From positions 2,790,001-2,854,000 of the forward strand of contig NZ_CP107918.1 in NCBI RefSeq assembly GCF_036014195.1: DNA of 64,000 nucleotides, read 5' to 3'. Shown piece after piece: positions 1 to 8,927 of this stretch. The position numbers were made by a program, and so were the translations under genes. Source of the stretch: Streptomyces sp. NBC_00442 (lineage in GTDB: Bacteria > Actinomycetota > Actinomycetes > Streptomycetales > Streptomycetaceae). Below the pieces are notes generated by a model. That model had not been told where the DNA came from. It did not search any database and was given only the letters and a program-made list of their open reading frames with translations. The stretch's first letter is position 1. Each line of letters begins with the position of its first letter.

Positions 1-209
1 ATCGCGACGGGTGGCAACTGGCTGACGCCAAGGGCGACTTGGCGCTGCCGGTGACTCCGTCGTCGGGGCCGGCCCGCACCGGCCCGTGGAAGCTCTTGTC
101 GGTGTCCGGCGGCGCGCCGGTGACGGTCTTCGGCGAATGCGGACACCGGGGCTTCACGCCGCTGGCGGTGTGGCCCGAAGGCGGGGTGGAAGCGGTGGCG
201 TTGACGTGA
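1..209 (+). CDS. C-terminal end of a probable SWIM zinc-finger family protein (partial)
   Basis: Reading from base 3, an open frame runs to a TGA at 207-209 and encodes the last 68 or so residues of a protein that begins outside the window. The tail includes WKLLSVSGG and GECGHRGFTPLAVW. No catalytic motif is visible in this fragment. The assignment rests mainly on context: in Streptomyces, genes of the DUF5691 family, such as the next gene, usually lie directly downstream of a SWIM-domain gene. Codon use is typical of a Streptomyces coding region. Confidence 0.5.
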   Translation, partial: RDGWQLADAKGDLALPVTPSSGPARTGPWKLLSVSGGAPVTVFGECGHRGFTPLAVWPEGGVEAVALT

Positions 210-352
210 AGGGCCGGGCCGCGGGGCGAGCCGGAAACGGCGGGGCGGCGCAGGCCCCAGCCGCCGAGAGGCCGGCCGGCCTCTCCGCCGACGGCCGAGA
301 AACGGAGACGAACACGGAGACGGACACGGACACGGACGGAACGAGGGAGCCC

Positions 353-2083
353 ATGACCAGCACCACCACGATCAGCGACGTCGACACCGATACCGCCGAT
401 ACGGCTGACGCCCATGGCACCGATGCCCACGCCACTGACGCACACGCCGCTGACGCACATGCCGCTAACGCACACGCCGCTGACGCACACGCCGGAACCG
501 GTGATGCCGACGCGGGCTCCTGCTCGTGGGACGAGCTGGTGACGGCGGCGCTCCTCGGGACCGATCGGCGCCCGGCGACCGGCGCTCCGGAGGAGCTTCT
601 CGGGGCCGCGGCGAGGCAGACCGTACGGCGCAGGGCGGGACTGCTTCCGGCGACGGCCGCCGGTCGCCCGACCCCCGCACCGCCCGACGGGCGCCCCGCA
701 CTGCCGGACGCGGCCCGGCGCCGCCTGGCGCTGCTTCTCGCCGACCGCTCCGCGCCCGCCCACGCCGGAGGCCGGCGCGGGACCGCGCCCGATCTCGGCG
801 AGCTCCTCCCGCAATGGCTGGCCATCGCCAACGAGCGGGGCCTGCGCCCGCCGGCGGCGCTCATGCCGGCGCTGCTCGACGCGGCACGCGCCCGCACCGA
901 TCTGCGTCCTCAGGCGCTCGCCTTCGCGGGGCCGTACGGCCTGTGGCTGGCCAGGTTCAACCCGGAGTGGCGCTTCGCGCTGCGGGGCACGTCGGGCGGC
1001 GCGGCCCTGCCCGACCCCGGGGACACCGGCGCCGTACAACTCCTGTGGGAGGAAGGGCTGTTCGCCGAGCGGGTGACGCTGCTTGCGGCGGTACGGGCAC
1101 ACGACCCCGAAGCGGGGCGGGTGCTGCTCGCCGGGACATGGACGACGGAGCGGGCCGAGGACCGGCTGATGTTCCTGGATTCGCTGCGGGGCGGCCTCTC
1201 CGCGTCGGACGAGCCGTTCCTGGAACGGGCGCTGGCCGACCGGAGCCGCAACGTACGGGCGACCGCCGCGGAGCTGCTCTCGGCGCTGCCCGGCTCCGCG
1301 CTGGCGGGACGGATGGCACGGCGCGCGGCGTCCTGCGTGTCCCTGGACCGGACGGGCGACGGGGCGGCGATATCGGTGGAGGCACCGCACGAGTGCGACG
1401 CCGACATGCAGCGGGACGGGATCGCTCCCAGGCCTCCGGCCGGGCGGGGCGAACGGTCTTGGTGGCTCGGTCAGTTGGTGGAGTGCGCCCCGCTCGACAG
1501 CTGGCCGGCCCGGCTCGGCGGACGGGCGGCCGACGCGATCGTGGCGCTGCCCGTGGCCGACGACTGGGGTGCGGAGCTGCACGCGGCGTGGTGCCGGGCG
1601 GCCGTGCGGCAGGGGAACGCGGAGTGGTCCCGCGCGCTGCTCGGTGCCCCGTCGGCGCCGCCCGGCGAGGGCGCCGGCACGGGCTCCCTGGCCGAGCGGG
1701 CCAAGCTCCTGTCCGTCCTTCCGCGGGACGAACGGGCGGACTGGGTGGCCCGGTTCATATCCGCGCACGGGTTGTCGGAGGCGTTCCAGTTGCTCGGGGG
1801 CTGTGTGGTCCCGTGGGCCGGGGCGCTGGGGCGGGCCGTGGTGGACGCGCTGGAGATCGCGCGGGATGCGGGCAGTTACCCGTGGAGCTTCAGCGGGGTC
1901 ATGGGCTTGGCGGAGCGCTGCCTCGATCCCTCGGAGTCGCCCCGGCTCGAGGCGCTGACGGCTACGCCGCCGGAGGAGGAGGGGGCGTCGCCGGGGGCCG
2001 GGGGGTATTGGGCGGAGGCGTTTCAACGGTTGGTGGCTACGTTGTCGCTGCGGGCGGCGATGCGGCGAGAACTCGGCGCGTAA
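353..2083 (+). CDS. DUF5691 family protein
   Basis: This is a 576-residue protein of unknown function. I chose the ATG at 353 because GAGGGAG lies just upstream; the frame is open further upstream, but that part overlaps the end of the previous gene and looks non-coding. The core begins with WDELVTAALLGTDRRP near residue 60, a signature I associate with DUF5691 proteins. The rest is a mostly helical, Leu- and Ala-rich sequence that looks HEAT-like (for example LADRSRNVRATAAELLSALPGS). It has no signal peptide or membrane segment, so it is probably cytoplasmic. The N-terminal 45 residues are an Asp/Ala/His-rich low-complexity stretch encoded by a 15-bp tandem repeat. It is probably co-expressed with the upstream SWIM protein. 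No reaction can be assigned. Confidence 0.8.
   Translation: MTSTTTISDVDTDTADTADAHGTDAHATDAHAADAHAANAHAADAHAGTGDADAGSCSWDELVTAALLGTDRRPATGAPEELLGAAARQTVRRRAGLLPATAAGRPTPAPPDGRPALPDAARRRLALLLADRSAPAHAGGRRGTAPDLGELLPQWLAIANERGLRPPAALMPALLDAARARTDLRPQALAFAGPYGLWLARFNPEWRFALRGTSGGAALPDPGDTGAVQLLWEEGLFAERVTLLAAVRAHDPEAGRVLLAGTWTTERAEDRLMFLDSLRGGLSASDEPFLERALADRSRNVRATAAELLSALPGSALAGRMARRAASCVSLDRTGDGAAISVEAPHECDADMQRDGIAPRPPAGRGERSWWLGQLVECAPLDSWPARLGGRAADAIVALPVADDWGAELHAAWCRAAVRQGNAEWSRALLGAPSAPPGEGAGTGSLAERAKLLSVLPRDERADWVARFISAHGLSEAFQLLGGCVVPWAGALGRAVVDALEIARDAGSYPWSFSGVMGLAERCLDPSESPRLEALTATPPEEEGASPGAGGYWAEAFQRLVATLSLRAAMRRELGA
431..490 (+). repeat. 15-bp tandem repeat inside the DUF5691 gene
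   Basis: Four copies of a 15-bp unit (first copy GCCACTGACGCACAC) lie end to end with one or two substitutions each. They are in frame and encode the repeated pentapeptide A-A/T/N-D-A-H. The repeat forms part of the low-complexity N-terminus and could vary in copy number without shifting frame. Confidence 0.85.
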
Positions 2084-2154
2084 CCCCCGGCCCTTCCCGG
2101 CCCGTGCCGCGCGCCCCTGAACCCGCCGTCGTGTGCGGACCGTGCCCGCTTCCC

Positions 2155-2242
2155 GCGCAGTTCCCCGCGCCCCTGACGGGGCTCGGCAGAGGCAACCTCA
2201 GCCCGTCATGGGGTCCCCCCCTGCTCATGAGGAGCTTGGGGG
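2155..2242. repeat. Probable dispersed Streptomyces intergenic repeat
   Basis: Between the convergent DUF5691 and icmB genes there is a segment whose reverse complement begins GGGGCGCGGGGAACTGCGC near 2155-2173. It is followed by an imperfect hairpin, a run of C at about 2214-2220 pairing with GGGGGA at 2238-2243. I recognise this type of sequence from the intergenic regions of other Streptomyces. It may act as a terminator for both genes. That it is dispersed in this genome cannot be shown from one window. Confidence 0.45.
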
Positions 2243-2391
2243 AGGGTGGGCGAACGCGTCGGGGGCCGGGGCCGCCCGATCCCGGGCAGCTGGGTTACGC
2301 CCCTGCCGGCTGGCGGCAGGGTGGGCGAACGCGTCGGGGGCCGGGGCCGCCCGATCCCGGGCAGCTGGGTTACGCCCCTGCCGGCTGGCGG
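2243..2391. repeat. 75-bp tandem duplication covering the icmB stop codon
   Basis: Bases 2243-2317 and 2318-2391 are two head-to-tail copies of the same 75-bp sequence, identical apart from the final base. The right copy holds the last seven codons of icmB and its TAA (2370-2372, minus strand). The left copy repeats those codons and the stop downstream of the gene. As 75 is a multiple of three, the second stop is in frame with the first. Confidence 0.95.
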
Positions 2392-2783
2392 ACGTTCGCG
2401 TTCACCCAGCTCACGATCGACGTCGTAGTCGCTCCGGGAGTGAAGATCTCCGCCACACCGAGTTCCTTCAGCGGCGGGATGTCCGCCTCAGGAATGATCC
2501 CGCCGCCGAACACCTTGATGTCCTCCGCGTCCCGCTCCTTCAAGAGCTCCAGCACCTTCGCGAACAGCGTGTTGTGCGCCCCCGAGAGGATGGAGAGGCC
2601 GATCGCGTCGGCATCCTCCTGGATCGCGGTGTCCACGATCTGCTCGGGCGTCTGGTGCAGCCCGGTGTAGATGACCTCCATGCCGGCGTCACGCAGCGCC
2701 CGCGCGATGACCTTGGCCCCGCGGTCGTGACCGTCGAGCCCCGGCTTGGCCACCACCACGCGGATCGGACCAGTTACACCCAT
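2370..2783 (-). CDS. icmB: Isobutyryl-CoA mutase small (cobalamin-binding) subunit, IcmB-like
   Basis: This 137-residue protein consists of a single B12-binding domain. It carries the D-x-H-x-x-G signature as GLDGHDRG near residues 16-23, whose His is the lower axial cobalt ligand. It also has GLSILSGAH and KVFGGGII, as in the C-terminal domain of methylmalonyl-CoA mutases. The size fits IcmB, the free-standing small subunit that joins IcmA to interconvert isobutyryl-CoA and n-butyryl-CoA, linking valine breakdown to polyketide precursor supply. The ATG at 2783 is preceded by GGAGG at good spacing. No large subunit is encoded in the window, so IcmA would be supplied elsewhere. A free-standing subunit of another acyl-CoA mutase is possible but less likely. 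The 3' end lies inside a tandem duplication. Confidence 0.85.
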   Translation of the reverse strand: MGVTGPIRVVVAKPGLDGHDRGAKVIARALRDAGMEVIYTGLHQTPEQIVDTAIQEDADAIGLSILSGAHNTLFAKVLELLKERDAEDIKVFGGGIIPEADIPPLKELGVAEIFTPGATTTSIVSWVNANVRQPAGA

Positions 2784-3162
2784 CACTGCCTCCACATGTC
2801 CCACCTGCGCACCCCGCGCCAAAGAGCCGGGGAAGTGAACGAACGTTATCCACAGCATCCCGCAACCCGCCGTTTCGCGGTGGGGAGGGAGGGGGAAATC
2901 ACACGTGGGACACGTTCGTTTTGCACCGTACCCGCACGAGTCGGCCCTCGGCAGCAGTCGGCGGGCCGTTCCGTCCGGTCGGGCACGGCGCAAGGGGAGC
3001 CGCTACGAAGGCGCCGCACCACCGTGCTGCCAGCCGCGCAGCACGGTGGTCCGGCCCTCGCTCTTTGGGGCCGGTCCGGCTGCGGCCCTTCTCCCGCGGA
3101 GCCCCATGACGGCATACGGGGGACGGAGTGGCCTTCCGTATGTCATTCGGGAGGTCGCCGCC
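2784..3162. promoter_or_regulatory. Divergent promoter region between icmB and the lipase gene
   Basis: This 379-base region has no convincing gene. It contains a perfect E. coli-type DnaA box, TTATCCACA, at 2846-2854. An inverted repeat AACGAACG (2838-2845) and CGTTCGTT (2913-2920) flanks the centre. A long perfect hairpin sequence lies at 3018-3050. I could not assign promoters with confidence. Confidence 0.5.
3018..3050. promoter_or_regulatory. 13-bp perfect inverted repeat upstream of the lipase gene
   Basis: ACCACCGTGCTGC (3018-3030) and its exact reverse complement (3038-3050) are separated by seven bases. No T-tract follows. It lies 113 bp before the lipase start, so it could be an operator, a structured 5' leader or a terminator of an unseen transcript. 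Confidence 0.6.
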
Positions 3163-3999
3163 GTGCCGGTCATGTCGCTCTTACCGCTCGCCCTGCCGCC
3201 GCTCCTGCGCCGCGCCTGGCTGTCCGCGGCGCTGATCCGGGCCACCGCGCTCGACCTGGCCGTGCTCGCCGGGCACCTGCTCCTCTATCCGTCCGGCCTG
3301 ACCCCCGAGCGCCACCCCGTGGCCGATCCCGCGGCCACCCCTCAGCTGCCGACATCCGGCAGGTCGCACCCGCCCGTGATCCTGCTGCACGGCTTCATCG
3401 ACAACCGGTCCGTCTTCGTGCTGCTGCGCCGCTCGCTGGCCCGGCACGGCTGGCGGCATCTCGAATCCCTCAACTACTCGCCGCTGACGGTCGACATCAG
3501 GGTCGCCGCCGAGCTGCTCGGCCGGCACGTCGAGGAGATCTGCTCCCGCACCGGCCACCGCGAGGTGGACGTGGTGGGGCACAGCCTGGGCGGCCTGATA
3601 GCCCGCTACTACGTGCAGCGCCTGGGCGGGGACGCCCGGGTCCGTACGCTGATCACCCTGGGCACCCCGCACTCAGGGACGCGCTCGGCGCACCTCGCGC
3701 CCGCGCATCCGATCGTGCGGCAGATGCGTCCCGGCTCGGACCTCGTCGAGGAGCTACGCGCTCCCGCGCCCGGCATCCGTACCCGCTTCGTGAGCTTCTG
3801 GAGCGACCTCGACACGCTGATGATCCCGGTCGGAACGGCCCGCGTCGACCACCCCGATCTGCTCGTCCAGAACGTCAGGGTGACGGGAATCGGCCACCTG
3901 GCCATGCCGGTTCACCCGGCCGTCGCCGCGGGAGTGCGGCAAGCGCTGACCGCGGGGGAGCCGGAATCGGCCGACCAGGACGCGTTCTCGGTGGCCTGA
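3163..3999 (+). CDS. Alpha/beta-hydrolase, probable lipase/esterase
   Basis: This 278-residue serine hydrolase has the oxyanion-hole motif LLHGF near residue 75 and the nucleophile elbow GHSLGG with Ser near 141. An Asp (DLDTLMIP) and a His (GIGHLAMP) in the C-terminal third complete a plausible triad. The layout resembles class 2 lipases and triacylglycerol lipases. About 35 hydrophobic residues at the N-terminus could anchor or export the protein. I chose the GTG at 3163 because GGGAGG lies eight bases upstream at 3149-3154; an ATG at 3172 is the alternative. The natural substrate is unknown. Confidence 0.8.
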   Translation: MPVMSLLPLALPPLLRRAWLSAALIRATALDLAVLAGHLLLYPSGLTPERHPVADPAATPQLPTSGRSHPPVILLHGFIDNRSVFVLLRRSLARHGWRHLESLNYSPLTVDIRVAAELLGRHVEEICSRTGHREVDVVGHSLGGLIARYYVQRLGGDARVRTLITLGTPHSGTRSAHLAPAHPIVRQMRPGSDLVEELRAPAPGIRTRFVSFWSDLDTLMIPVGTARVDHPDLLVQNVRVTGIGHLAMPVHPAVAAGVRQALTAGEPESADQDAFSVA

Positions 4000-4286
4000 G
4001 CACACCACCCCCAGGCCCGGGGCCCGCCGGGCCTCGCCGCCGCGTGGCCTGATCGCATCCCGAACACATCGCCCACATCTCGAACGTCCCTCGAACGCAG
4101 GGCCAAGGCTCTGCCCATAGTCCGCCGAAAGGCGGCCGATTGCCCGTTTCCCGCAAGCGCGAAGCCCCCCGAAGATTGTCGCTGTCGCGTACCGCCGGGT
4201 ACAGTCACGCCACTGCTGCCCCCGGGACCCCCACCCCCATGGGGACCCCGGCCGCAGGTTCTGTTGCCGAGGCGAGAGAGAAGTTG
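4000..4286 (+). promoter_or_regulatory. Upstream region of the M23 peptidase gene
   Basis: This 287-base stretch is non-coding except that the peptidase frame stays open in its right half. It has a CCGCC-GAAA-GGCGG hairpin with a GNRA loop at 4123-4136 and two copies of CTCGAACG near 4079 and 4092. I looked for a c-di-AMP (ydaO) riboswitch, which often precedes such genes, and did not find its conserved motifs. Confidence 0.35.
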
Positions 4287-5903
4287 GTGACTGACCAGCA
4301 CGCCCACGCCGGGTACGTCGGACACGACGGTTACTTCAGCGGCAGCAACGGCCCTGGCGGCAACGGCCCCCACGCGCCGAGCACGCACAGCACCGGCGGT
4401 TTCGACGTCGATCCCCTCTTCGGCGCGATGGGGAACCCCTCCCCCGGTCCGGCCGGGCCCGCCGCGCAGAACGGCTACGCGACAGGCCGGGCAGGCCAGT
4501 TCGACACCGGCGCCTTCGCCACCGATGCCTTCGCCTCCCCGTACGACAGCACCGGCCAGTGGACGGTTCCGGCCCAGGCGACGGCGTACGAACCGGACGG
4601 CGCGACCGGCACGTTCGACACGAGCACGTTCGACACCGGCACGTTCGACACGAGCGGTTTCAACACCGGGGCCCTGCACGCCGGGACCACGGACAACACC
4701 GGCGCCTTCCCCAACGGTGCGTTCCACACGAGTGCCACGCACAGCAGCGCCACGCACACCGGCGCTTTCGACACCGGCCAGTTCGACACGGGCAGCTTCG
4801 ACACCACGGGCCAGTGGGACGCGGGTGCCTGGACCCAGGCGCAGGACACCGGCCCGTACGATGCCGGCGTCTTCGCCTCCGCGTACGACACCACCGGCCA
4901 GTGGGCGGTGCCCGGCACCCACGCCGACACCGGGGCCTACGACGCCACCGCGTGGAACGCCACGCCAACCGCCCCGACACCCCCCGACGCCCCGGCCGCG
5001 CAGCCCGCCGCGCCCCAACTCCCGCACGAGACCGCCCAGTTCCCCCAGGTGGAGCTCGGTGACGCGGTCGACGAGGGGACCGGCGCGACCAACGGGCCCG
5101 ACGAGAGTGCGGAGCTTCCCGCCGTGACGGTCGCGGCTTCACGGGCCGAGGCGCGGCGCGCCGGCAACCGTCGGCGGCGTACCCCCGCCAAGCGTTCGGC
5201 GCTGCTGACCGTCGCGGTGCCGTCGGTGTGCGTGATGGGGGTCGCCGGTGTCGCGGTGGCCTCGGTGGGCGGGCTGAGCGGCGGCAAGGACGAGGGCTCC
5301 GCCGTGGCGGCCGCGTCCGACCCGGCCTCGGTCAAGCCGGTCGCCGCCAACAAGAACCTCGACACCCAGCTGGCCAATCTCAGCGCCGACGCGAGCAGTT
5401 TCGCCGACCGGGCCAGCCGGACGCAGGAACGTATCGACCTGAAGGCCCGCCAGGACGCGGAGAAGAAGAAAAAGGAAGAGGCGGCCGCAGCCAAGGAGGC
5501 CGCGCGCCCCAAGTTCGTCCTGCCGGTGACGCAGAAGGGGCTGAGCGCCTACTACGGGCAGGCCGGCGTCAACTGGATGTCGGTGCACACCGGCATCGAC
5601 TTCCCGGTCTCGTTCGGCACGCCGGTGATGTCGGCGATCGACGGCACGGTGCGCACCCAGTGGAACAGCGCCTACGGCAACATGGCGATGGTGACGGGCG
5701 CCGACGGCACGGAGACCTGGTACTGCCACCTGTCCAGCACCAAGATCCGTTCGGGTCCGGTGAAAGCCGGCGAGGTCATCGCGTACTCGGGCAGCTCCGG
5801 CAACTCCACCGGGCCGCACCTCCACTTCGAGGTGCGACCGCACGGCGGTTCGTCGATCGACCCCCTGCCGTGGCTGCGCAGCCACGGCCTGGACCCGACG
5901 TAG
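4287..5903 (+). CDS. M23 family metallopeptidase with repeat-rich N-terminus
   Basis: This 538-residue zinc endopeptidase probably cuts peptidoglycan cross-bridges outside the cell. The C-terminal LytM/M23 domain keeps its zinc ligands: HTGID near residue 434 and HLHFE near 511, in the order typical of active enzymes. Before it lie a membrane segment (about 302-325), a Lys/Glu-rich coiled coil (EKKKKEEAAAAKEA) and, at the N-terminus, about 200 residues of degenerate repeats of the type F-D-T-G-x broken by TGQW. The start is uncertain: the GTG at 4287 has GAGAG upstream, an ATG at 4239 is in frame, and the frame is open to 4140. The repeat region would be cytoplasmic if the single membrane segment is a type II anchor. 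Short tandem repeats follow the stop codon directly. Confidence 0.8.
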   Translation: MTDQHAHAGYVGHDGYFSGSNGPGGNGPHAPSTHSTGGFDVDPLFGAMGNPSPGPAGPAAQNGYATGRAGQFDTGAFATDAFASPYDSTGQWTVPAQATAYEPDGATGTFDTSTFDTGTFDTSGFNTGALHAGTTDNTGAFPNGAFHTSATHSSATHTGAFDTGQFDTGSFDTTGQWDAGAWTQAQDTGPYDAGVFASAYDTTGQWAVPGTHADTGAYDATAWNATPTAPTPPDAPAAQPAAPQLPHETAQFPQVELGDAVDEGTGATNGPDESAELPAVTVAASRAEARRAGNRRRRTPAKRSALLTVAVPSVCVMGVAGVAVASVGGLSGGKDEGSAVAAASDPASVKPVAANKNLDTQLANLSADASSFADRASRTQERIDLKARQDAEKKKKEEAAAAKEAARPKFVLPVTQKGLSAYYGQAGVNWMSVHTGIDFPVSFGTPVMSAIDGTVRTQWNSAYGNMAMVTGADGTETWYCHLSSTKIRSGPVKAGEVIAYSGSSGNSTGPHLHFEVRPHGGSSIDPLPWLRSHGLDPT

Positions 5904-5960
5904 ACGGCCCGGACCGACGTGGACGGCCCGGACCGACGTGGACGGCCCGGACCGACGTGG
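5904..5960. repeat. Three 19-bp tandem repeats after the M23 gene stop
   Basis: Starting at the base after the TAG, three identical copies of GACGGCCCGGACCGACGTG lie end to end. A fourth, degenerate copy follows to about 5984. The unit resembles the gene's own last codons (CTGGACCCGACGTAG), so it looks like an amplification of the gene end. Confidence 0.9.
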
Positions 5961-6010
5961 GTGGACGACCCGGACCCGACGTAGGCCGGGAAACCCCGGC
6001 CCGCCCCGCC

Positions 6011-6038
6011 TACGACCTCTCGACTACAGCTTCTCGAC
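6011..6038. repeat. 14-bp near-duplication spanning the pcrA stop codon
   Basis: On the plus strand, TACGACCTCTCGAC (6011-6024) is followed by TACAGCTTCTCGAC (6025-6038), which match at 11 of 14 positions. The pcrA stop codon lies at the junction. Confidence 0.6.
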
Positions 6039-8483
6039 CGGCGCGTACCGCAGCAGCAGCTTCTTCGGGCGTTCGTCGCCGAAGTCGATCGTGGCCTGCG
6101 CGTCCGAGCCGGAGCCCGTCACCGTCATCACGGTGCCCAGGCCGAACTGGTCGTGAGTGACGCGGTCGCCGACCGACAGGGCGATCACCGGCTTGTCGGC
6201 GCCGCCGCGCCGGGTCGCGAAGCCCGAGGGGCCCGACTTGGAGCGCGAGGACGACAGCGAACTGCCGATGCCGCCGCCGAGCGACTTGCTGGACATCGGG
6301 CCGGCGGGCGCGGCCATCGGCCCGGTCCGCTTCCACTCCAGGTGCGCCGCAGGGATCTCTTCGAGGAAGCGCGACGCCGGGTTGTACGAGGGCTGGCCCC
6401 AGGCGCTGCGCATCGAGGAGCGGGTGAGGTACAACCGCTCGCGGGCGCGCGTGATGCCGACGTACGCGAGGCGGCGCTCCTCTTCGAGTTCCTTGGCCTG
6501 ACCGAGCGCGCGCATGTGCGGGAAGACGCCGTCCTCCATGCCGGTGAGGAACACGACGGGGAATTCGAGGCCCTTGGCGGTGTGGAGCGTCATCAGGGTG
6601 ATGACCCCCGAGCCGTCCTCGTCCTCGTCGGGGATCTGGTCGGAGTCGGCGACCAGGGCGACCTTCTCCAGGAACTCGGCGAGGGTGCCCGTGCCCTCCT
6701 CCTCGCCGCGCTCCTGCTCGAACTCCAGGGCCACGGCGGCCAGTTCCTGGAGGTTCTCGATGCGGGTCTCGTCCTGCGGGTCGGTGGAGGCCTGCAACTC
6801 GGCCAGATATCCCGTGCGTTCGAGGACCGCTTCGAGGACGACCGCGGGCCCGGCGCCGGAGTCCACGATCGTACGGAGCTCCTCCATCAGCGTGTTGAAG
6901 CGCTTGACGGCGTTGGCCGAGCGGGCCGCCATGCCGTACGCCTCGTCGACGCGGCGCAGCGCCTGCGGGAAGCTGATCTTCTCGCGCAGCGACAGCGCGT
7001 CGATCATCGCTTCGGCGCGGTCGCCGATGCCGCGCTTGGGCACGTTGAGGATGCGGCGCAGCGGGACGGTGTCCTCGGCGTTGGACAGGACGCGCAGATA
7101 GGCCAGGACGTCCCTGACCTCCTTGCGCTCGTAGAAGCGGACGCCGCCGACGACCTTGTAGGGCAGGCCGACGCGGATGAAGATCTCTTCGAATACGCGG
7201 GACTGCGCGTTGGTGCGGTAGAAGACCGCGACGTCACCCGCCTTGGCCTCGGCCTTGTCGGTGAGCCGGTCGATCTCGTCGGCGACGAACTGCGCCTCGT
7301 CGTGTTCGGTGTCGGCGACGTAGCCCGCGATCTGGGCGCCCGGTCCCGCGTCCGTCCACAGGTTCTTGGGGCGGCGGCCCTCGTTGCGCTCGATCACCGC
7401 GTTGGCGGCGGACAGGATCGTCTGGGTGGAGCGGTAGTTCTGCTCCAGGAGGATCGTCGTCGCGTTCGGATAGTCCTCCTCGAACTGGAGGATGTTGCGG
7501 ATCGTCGCGCCGCGGAAGGCGTAGATCGACTGGTCGGCGTCGCCCACCACGCACAGCTCGGCCGGGGCCTGCGCCTCGCCGGAGGGGCCCACCAGTTCCC
7601 GTACGAGCGTGTACTGGGCGTGGTTGGTGTCCTGGTACTCGTCGACCAGGACGTGCCGGAAGCGGAGCCGGTAGTGCTCGGCGACGTCCGGGAAGGCCTG
7701 GAGCAGGTGGACCGTGGTCATGATGATGTCGTCGAAGTCGAGCGCGTTGGCCTCGCGCAGGCGCGCCTGATACAGCGTGTAGGCCTGGGCGAGCGTCTTC
7801 TCGAACCCGTCCGCAGCTTGGCCCGAGAACGTCTCTTCGTCGATCAGCTCGTTCTTCAGGTTGGACACCTTGGCGCTGAACGCCTTCGGCGGGAACTTCT
7901 TCGGGTCCAGGTCGAGGTCGCGGCAGACCAGGGCCATCAGGCGCTTGGAGTCGGCGGCATCGTAGATCGAGAACGACGAGGTGAAGCCCAGCTTCTTCGA
8001 CTCGCGGCGCAGGATGCGCACGCACGCGCTGTGGAAGGTCATGACCCACATCGCGTTGGCGCGCGGCCCGACGAGCTGCTCGACGCGCTCCTTCATCTCG
8101 CCGGCGGCCTTGTTGGTGAAGGTGATCGCGAGGATCTGGCCGGGGTGCACACCGCGGGTCGCGAGCAGGTGGGCGATGCGGTGGGTGAGCACCCGGGTCT
8201 TGCCGGAGCCGGCGCCTGCGACGATGAGCAGCGGCGAGCCCGCGTGCACCACGGCGGCGCGCTGCTGCTCGTTCAGCCCCTCCAGGAGCGCCGCCGCGTC
8301 GATCGCGGGACGCGGGGCGCCGCCGCGGTAGTACGCGTCGCGGTCCACGGGTGCGTCGAACCGGCCCCCGAACAGGTCGTCCGGCACCGGCTCGGGTGCG
8401 TGCGACTCCTCGGGGGGCGGCGGGTGCTCCTCCTGCGAGGGCTGGAGGTCCGCCAGGAAGCTGTCGTCAAAGAGGCTGCTCAT
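6024..8483 (-). CDS. pcrA: ATP-dependent DNA helicase PcrA/UvrD
   Basis: This 819-residue superfamily 1A helicase moves 3'-5' on DNA and serves in nucleotide excision repair, replication restart and removal of stalled complexes. It has Walker A GAGSGKT at residues 90-96, motif II DEYQDTN, motif III VVGDADQSIYAFRGA and motif V MTLHTAKGLEF. The C-terminal Tudor-like domain (SVGDRVTHDQFGLGTV) binds RNA polymerase in PcrA and UvrD proteins. The N-terminal 65 residues are acidic and Pro-rich, as is common in actinobacterial PcrA. Length is normal. The ATG at 8483 fits the family start. It is transcribed alone, convergent with the M23 gene. Confidence 0.95.
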   Translation of the reverse strand: MSSLFDDSFLADLQPSQEEHPPPPEESHAPEPVPDDLFGGRFDAPVDRDAYYRGGAPRPAIDAAALLEGLNEQQRAAVVHAGSPLLIVAGAGSGKTRVLTHRIAHLLATRGVHPGQILAITFTNKAAGEMKERVEQLVGPRANAMWVMTFHSACVRILRRESKKLGFTSSFSIYDAADSKRLMALVCRDLDLDPKKFPPKAFSAKVSNLKNELIDEETFSGQAADGFEKTLAQAYTLYQARLREANALDFDDIIMTTVHLLQAFPDVAEHYRLRFRHVLVDEYQDTNHAQYTLVRELVGPSGEAQAPAELCVVGDADQSIYAFRGATIRNILQFEEDYPNATTILLEQNYRSTQTILSAANAVIERNEGRRPKNLWTDAGPGAQIAGYVADTEHDEAQFVADEIDRLTDKAEAKAGDVAVFYRTNAQSRVFEEIFIRVGLPYKVVGGVRFYERKEVRDVLAYLRVLSNAEDTVPLRRILNVPKRGIGDRAEAMIDALSLREKISFPQALRRVDEAYGMAARSANAVKRFNTLMEELRTIVDSGAGPAVVLEAVLERTGYLAELQASTDPQDETRIENLQELAAVALEFEQERGEEEGTGTLAEFLEKVALVADSDQIPDEDEDGSGVITLMTLHTAKGLEFPVVFLTGMEDGVFPHMRALGQAKELEEERRLAYVGITRARERLYLTRSSMRSAWGQPSYNPASRFLEEIPAAHLEWKRTGPMAAPAGPMSSKSLGGGIGSSLSSSRSKSGPSGFATRRGGADKPVIALSVGDRVTHDQFGLGTVMTVTGSGSDAQATIDFGDERPKKLLLRYAPVEKL

Positions 8484-8573
8484 CGTCTCCCGAGTCTAGG
8501 CCGCCCCTCTGACACCGTGCCCCCGCCTTCGGGAACCCGGGCGTGAACCGGGTCTCGGCGCCGGAGGAGCGTC

Positions 8574-8927
8574 TCAGTGCCAGAGCAGCGCGATGAAGAT
8601 GTTCACCACGGTGAGGGCACCGACCGCGCCGAAGACGCCCTTCTCGATCCTCTCGTCGTCCCGCTTCACATAGACGAGGCCGAGGATGACGATCAGGACG
8701 GCGAGCTTCACACCGATCTTGAGGGTGTTCACCGTCTCGCCGTTGGCCTGGCTCAGTCCGACCAGGGCGACACCGGTGACCAGCATGGTCAGGGCGCCGT
8801 GCAGCATCCCGGGGACGAAGCGTGCGGTGCCCGCGCTCATCGCCTTCATCTGCGTGAGGAATCCGCCGAGCAGCGCGGCGATGCCGATGATGTGCAGGCC
8901 GACGACGACATTGATGAGTACGTCCAT
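8574..8927 (-). CDS. Small four-helix integral membrane protein
   Basis: This 117-residue protein has four predicted membrane segments, the first beginning right after the start (VLINVVVGLHIIGIAALLGGFL), and almost no soluble part. I do not recognise a family with a known function. His residues in the first and second segments could in principle bind haem, but no defined motif is present. It lies 90 bases upstream of pcrA on the same strand and may share its transcript. Confidence 0.75.
   Translation of the reverse strand: MDVLINVVVGLHIIGIAALLGGFLTQMKAMSAGTARFVPGMLHGALTMLVTGVALVGLSQANGETVNTLKIGVKLAVLIVILGLVYVKRDDERIEKGVFGAVGALTVVNIFIALLWH

Noticed and set aside
6153..8546. Long open frame of 797 codons on the plus strand opposite pcrA
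   Set aside because: It is the antisense shadow of pcrA in G+C-rich DNA. Its translation is low in complexity and matches no domain, while pcrA has every helicase motif.
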